Origin: Amphimedon queenslandica
Lineage: Eukaryota; Porifera; Demospongiae; Haplosclerida; Niphatidae
Reading direction: 5' to 3'
NCBI RefSeq assembly: GCF_000090795.2
Contig: NW_003546242.1
Span: forward strand, 1,046,281-1,106,949
Length of the DNA: 60,669 bases
Part shown: one piece after another, positions 56,126-60,669 of the stretch
Layout: each line of letters opens with the position of its first letter
Position numbering within the stretch: position 1 is the stretch's first letter
Position numbers and translations under genes: made by a program
Notes under the pieces: model-generated
Databases searched by the model: none
The model's input: only the letters and a program-made list of their open reading frames with translations
Told to the model about the DNA's origin: nothing

Positions 56126-56158
<33 letters not shown>
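56126..56158. repeat. (TA)n microsatellite
   Basis: About sixteen TA units, ending in the TA target of the next MITE. Confidence 0.95.
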
Positions 56159-56159
<1 letters not shown>

Positions 56160-56798
56160 TGTACTAATGGGGTTATTAAGCATAGGCGCTTATGCAAAAA
56201 ATGACAGAAAAACTGGCGCTTAATAATGACTCAGCGCATAATAAATACATTAGGTGTGGTTTACAATAATAATTAATTAATCACTTTACTGGCTTTACAA
56301 TGGCGGGTGGTGAAGAATACTCTTTTGACAGTGTAGTTTATGGCCGCAACGCTTATAAAAGTGTCTGGACTCCTACTGCTTGAACTCCTACTGCTTGGAC
56401 TCCTACTGTTTTGTACTGCGCTTAGCAAACACATGCTAAGAGCTACATTGAGCTAGGTGCGTAAAGTCCACTGTTGTTCACCTGAGCCCTCATTTTCTTG
56501 CTACAACTTTTGACTTACAAGCTCTGTTGTGAAAATAAACATACCAGTGCATTTCTCTCCTTTTTGCTACATCTATTGTGATATAAATTATACTAAGAAG
56601 TAGCTGTAGCTTTTTAGCTCCAAGTTAGTTGTAAAAACCCATGCAGAAAGGACAGCCATACTTTTAACAATATTATTGCATTGTGTTAATTATTGGGTGG
56701 GGTCTGTAATCACTTCCTGGGATCAGGTGAATGCAAATGGACTTTAATAAAGACTAGGTGCTTAACAATGTAGGGCGCTTAATAACCCATTAGTACGG
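56159..56798. mobile_element. 640-bp TA-target MITE (family G)
   Basis: CTGTACTAATGGGGTTATTAAGC at the left against CCGTACTAATGGGTTATTAAGCGCCC inverted at the right, TA on both flanks. It has internal repeats of aactcctactgcttg (56372-56405). No coding frame. Confidence 0.85.
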
Positions 56799-56799
56799 T

Positions 56800-58654
56800 A
56801 TATATATGCATGTTACAAGCAAATAAAAGGAAACATGAAGAGCAGAACACGGGGCAATCTACTGATACGCACATTTAATAAATTATCATTACACATATAC
56901 ATTTGTAACATGAACTAAATGATGTACAATGTACATGTAAAAAAATCAAAATATCAATGCTACGTGTAATACATTTTGCTCCTTCAACTCAGTAAGCAAA
57001 TGAACCCTCAATTAGCAGGCTATTTATATCGTTATCTGACTGTCTTACCAATACAAAGAGTATACATGTACATGTACATACTCTGACACACTACCATGCA
57101 TGCAATCACCTAGCTCAAGCTTGTAGTCTTATAAATCAATATTTCATTTAACTTTTTTGTGTTTGATGTTTTGCTATGCTATACATTACAACATTTAATC
57201 ATTCAATTCCAGAGTCAATGTAATGTAAAGCCTAGCAAAATACTGTGAACACACCTTTATGTAATATCAAAAATTCTAATTTAGACAACTGTAAAAACTC
57301 TAAATAGTTATTTAATCAAGCCTTATAGCTGACAAAATTATGCTAGGCAAGTGTACTGTCAATGTTTAAGCAAAAGAATGATCCATTTGACCAAATACTA
57401 CTCAAATACCACCAAATACAACTTCTTTGCCAATGTAATGCCAAGCCTAGCATACTACATGTACTTTATGCATGCATGCACTATCTCTAACTTCCTTCTC
57501 CCACTCTCCCTCCTTTCCTCTCTGTGTCTGTCTCTCTGTCTCTCTCCTTCCTCATTCTCCACCACATTATAATGCATTATAGTCTGTGTAAACTAATAAA
57601 CCACATGTCAAGTCCTTTACTATAATTCACCCAGCCCCAAACTTCAATATAGGGCAATTTGAGTGACTAGTTGACACCATTTGATTAAGACATCATTACA
57701 TGTAGTCAGAGTAAAGAGTGAAAGCAAAAATTGATAGCTAGAATAAAATGGTGTCACTTAGACAAACTCCAGGAATAGAATTTGAGTTCAGCTCAGTGCA
57801 CACATACATTTATAATGCTTTATTTTTTGCCGAGGTCAAGACCCTCTAGCAATCTTACTTTTATCTGCCTGATGCTGTGGAGCTCTCCAAAGGTGACGCT
57901 ACATGTATCTTCAATGGCAGAGTTGCTAGTCACACCCTCAATGAACCTGCCCATTCGTGAAAGTTTAAATCTATATGATTTGATGTGTTTGCATACTTTT
58001 CAATAATGTGCCTTCCAGTTTTGTAGAGTAAATAATGTGAAATTGGCATTACGAATGATAAGCGTAAGCTCATTAACTTTAATGATAAAACTATTGCAAA
58101 TGAGTGAAAAAAAATTATTTAAGGCAATGGTAATAATTGTGGCCTTAATAAATAATACTTCCTCGTGTTGCAATGTATGCTTAACTAGCACCAGGAAGTC
58201 TGGTACATGTACAGTACCAGCCAAAAAAAGTTCACCTTTTGCAACTACGGAATGGTTACAAAACAAATTGTTGTGCAATAGTATCCATTCCATTTGTGTA
58301 GTAGCTTTCATCGTTTAAACGAAAAAATTACTGAACGTAGGCGTTGCATTTTCATATTGTTAAAACGGTCATGAAACAATTTGCGGTATACGTAACACGT
58401 GGCAACTGAGAAGCTTGAAGACGAACAGGGAAGAAGCTGTGAAAGATAAGAAGCAAGAAAGGAAGAGAAATAAGGTAACAGATGTAACTCAGCGTGCTCT
58501 CCACTATCTCTTTTGCTGTTTAGACGCTTTAAGAAGGTTCACTGGCGATATGGGACACGCGACGCTGAATCTCAGAACTATACTGACTTTACTGGAAGGC
58601 CATCAGTGTGGTATCACTTTAAGTGATAAGCTTAGCTATCAGTAGGATCTAGCA
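56800..58654. other. Spacer, no supported gene
   Basis: Contains tacatgtacatgtacat near 57063 and a CT-rich run at 57495-57560. Overlapping short frames on both strands at 58000-58318 and a 76-codon plus frame at 58415-58645 lack motifs or an ATG start. Confidence 0.4.
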
Positions 58655-60116
58655 ATGTCCTTAACGTCTTTAATACAGAAAACTATAGATAAACGTAAGC
58701 ACTGAGTTATTCAAAATAATAATAATTACTAATGGCTTGTAGCTAAATTAATATTAGTGTACTTTCCAATTGATGATACTCTGAGTGTAGTGACTAGAAT
58801 TAATATAATAATTGATGGTGGCAGTGAAATACATGTTGGATTGGAATGTAAAGTGAAGGACAGAGCTCAAATATATGATGCAAGAATAATAGAGATTGGT
58901 AAAGTTAATATATATTTCACTACTACTGACATCTGCATGCACGAGTATTTAAGTACCATGCTTTGAATTGCCAGTATTTGCAGGCAATCTGCTCAGTAAC
59001 AAACATGAAAATAATTTTGATTTTATTTAATAACACCGGAGTGTATAGTATAGATGCTTTTAATAATTCAAGGTAACTTTATAGAAGAATGTGGCATAAG
59101 CTACGTGTATAGCTGTTACAAGAAATATTCCCCCTTGAATATGCTACTTGCCCAGGGCCTACAGCATTTTATGTATTGTATCTGCATTTCTTCATTTTTA
59201 GCTTTTGTAATTGACCTATTTATAAATTATAATTTATTTTGTTACTAATATTGTATGTATATGGGTTCGCTGATTTGTTATAGGAGATAAAGATGCAATA
59301 AAGATTGCTAAAGATACTTTTATCTCCAATGAAGATGATGCTGGTAGGCCTGTAGTTTATAAATCAGCTCTTTCAAAATGCATGAATAATTATATGGATT
59401 TCTCACTGACATATGCATGACGTGAGTTGTAAATTGTTTCATTGCAGGACTCTCAGACAAAGATGAAACTGATATTACATTTTCCCTTGGAAGGAAAGCA
59501 ATGCTGGTAAGTGGAAACTTAAGATAAAATTACATGAAGCTGATACTTCATGCACTGTACATGTACATGTGAGTCATGTCATATGTACATAAAGTGGGAA
59601 CAGTTTATTGTGAAAGTGAACATGCTAGCTATTACCAGAGTTCATGTTACATGATATTACATCTACTTTTTGCATTTGCATGGAGCAAAGAGAACCAAAT
59701 GAAAGTGTGGAAACAGCTAATAAGAGTATGTGAAATGCTACTTTGAAAAATGTAGCCTATAGACTGCTGTCTACCATGCATAATATTTGTATTTTTCATT
59801 GACAGAAGTAACTAAACGAAAGAAAACTGCATATGCTTCAGAATCTAAGTCGAAAAGGAAAAAACGAGGAAGTAGTGAACTAGCTGTAGAAAAGGCAATA
59901 AGATCAATAAAAAGGACAAGAATACTGGATCTATTATTGCTGTATCTGATCATACTGACAAAATTGCCAATAGCAGTAAGTTTGAATTTTGCATGCTATT
60001 TTCAATTATGAACTATTTTTCATGATAAGGTACTGCTGCTACAAATGCTGTATCCAGTAATGCATATGAGACTAATAGTCAAATAGCTGATGGAGGAAGT
60101 CCTGTTTCTGATGCAG
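58655..60116 (+). CDS. Seven-exon host-like gene, Tudor/chromo-barrel-like first domain
   Basis: Exons 58655-58694, 58758-58898, 59284-59343, 59448-59506, 59686-59725, 59806-59975 and 60030-60116 join with agreeing phases; introns begin GT and end AG. The product starts MSLTSLIQKTIDKLYFPIDD; exon 2 encodes VGLECKVKDRAQIYDARIIEIG, a small beta-barrel-like pattern (G-x-E-C-K-V...Y-x-A-x-I-I-x-I-G) as in Tudor or BEN-associated domains; then acidic (FISNEDDAGLSDKDETD) and basic (VTKRKKTAYASESKSKRKKR) stretches, a likely nuclear signal. Exon 6 needs one extra A in a GAAAAGG run (about 59890-59895) to keep frame. A donor at 60117 shows it continues; a MITE lies in the next intron. A nuclear chromatin protein is my guess. 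Confidence 0.6.
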
Positions 60117-60180
60117 GTATCTAAGCTGTTTCACTTTTACAGTAGAATACTGCAACTTTGTGTTATCATCAATCAGTATA

Positions 60181-60419
60181 TGTGACCATAATTGACAAAA
60201 GGGCCCTTATGGCGGATTTTAAAATTGATTGTTATAATAGAAAATATCAACCTGTGAGTGCTTTGTTAGACAATCATTGTTTCTAAAAGTGTCATGGTAA
60301 CTTTTTGCATCCTGTGGAGTAATTTTATGATAAATTGGGCTCAGGAAGTTAGATTTCTTAGCCTAGAAAGACAAATTTCACTACCCGCCATAAGGTCCCT
60401 TTTGTCAATGATGGTCACA
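60181..60419. mobile_element. TA-target MITE family T, copy 3
   Basis: 239 bp, TGTGACCATAATTGACAAAA start, inverse at the right end, TA flanks. It has gggcccttatggcgga where copies 1 and 2 have ggtaccttatggcgga. Confidence 0.9.
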
Positions 60420-60669
60420 TATAGCCTTTAATAGTTGAAGGAATTTTAGTCCATGGTTATACTTTGTTCTATTTTATAATTTTCAAAATGTAGTACATAT
60501 ATATTGGCTAATTATATAGTAACTTTTTATTCAGAATGATTTTAGAGCATTTTAAGCAACAATTATTTTTTATTTTTGACATGTACTCACACATAATGTA
60601 CAGCATTAAATCAGCTGTCACACTTACGTGCTAGACTAATTAAATCCTCAATTGTTTTAGCGCCTAACC
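60420..60669. other. Window end, nothing recognised
   Basis: AT-rich, possibly intron of the gene at 58655-60116. Confidence 0.3.

Noticed and set aside
57351..57572. CT-rich plus frame ending in Leu/Ser repeats
   Set aside because: Low-complexity CT tract; no coding support.

Overview
The window is eukaryotic and almost certainly from an animal. It is AT-rich and gene-poor, with short GT-AG introns (42, 47 and 52 bp measured in frame), many MITEs and a wide mix of DNA transposons. The combination of OTU/DUF6570 Helitrons, a DIRS element, a SWIM-type MULE, a RING-bearing RAG1-N-like transposase and RecQ-carrying transposons makes a demosponge (Amphimedon-like) my best guess; a cnidarian is the main alternative. 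This is inference from content, not a database match. A 10-N gap at 45183-45192 shows it is a draft assembly. Start codons were re-chosen as ATG or splice-supported starts wherever possible.

Left part (1-13.9 kb): a proline/glycine-repeat gene fragment (68-717, minus), a foldback element, a dispersed repeat here called C, a diverged satellite, and a decayed multi-exon transposase gene with an N-terminal RING region (5150-8381, minus). A two-exon host-like gene fragment (10752-11176, plus) and several MITEs follow.

Centre-left (13.9-24.2 kb): a nested set. One copy of repeat C is split by an ~8 kb transposon (14333-22328, here called X) with matching TIRs and a 9-bp target duplication. X carries a zinc-finger transposon gene on plus and a RecQ-like helicase on minus. 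A 4.7 kb DIRS tyrosine-recombinase retrotransposon sits inside X, and a 279-bp hAT-like MITE sits inside the DIRS reverse transcriptase. A TA-target MITE also interrupts the RecQ gene.

Middle (24.7-38.5 kb): a decayed minus-strand gene, then a 6.4 kb pogo-like DDE element with ~370-bp TIRs (27946-34312) inserted in the satellite. It encodes a psq/CENP-B-type HTH, DDE fragments, a coiled-coil exon, repeated small exons and a PHD finger, and is interrupted by two MITEs. A degraded Helitron-type gene with DUF6570 and OTU-protease segments lies at 36677-38320.

Right-centre (39.7-50.8 kb): a Helitron (Rep plus Pif1-type helicase) with an RGG-protein gene on the opposite strand beside it. Its helicase is split by a nearly intact 3257-bp MULE (44683-47939) with a perfect 9-bp target duplication. 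A ~24-bp minisatellite follows. A further transposon-type gene N-terminus lies at 50199-50790.

Right end (51-60.7 kb): a LINE 3' end with a (TAA)n tail, several MITEs, a TALE-like homeobox fragment with one frameshift (54321-54717, minus), and a seven-exon host-like gene (58655-60116, plus) whose exon phases agree. No rRNA, tRNA or CRISPR array was seen.
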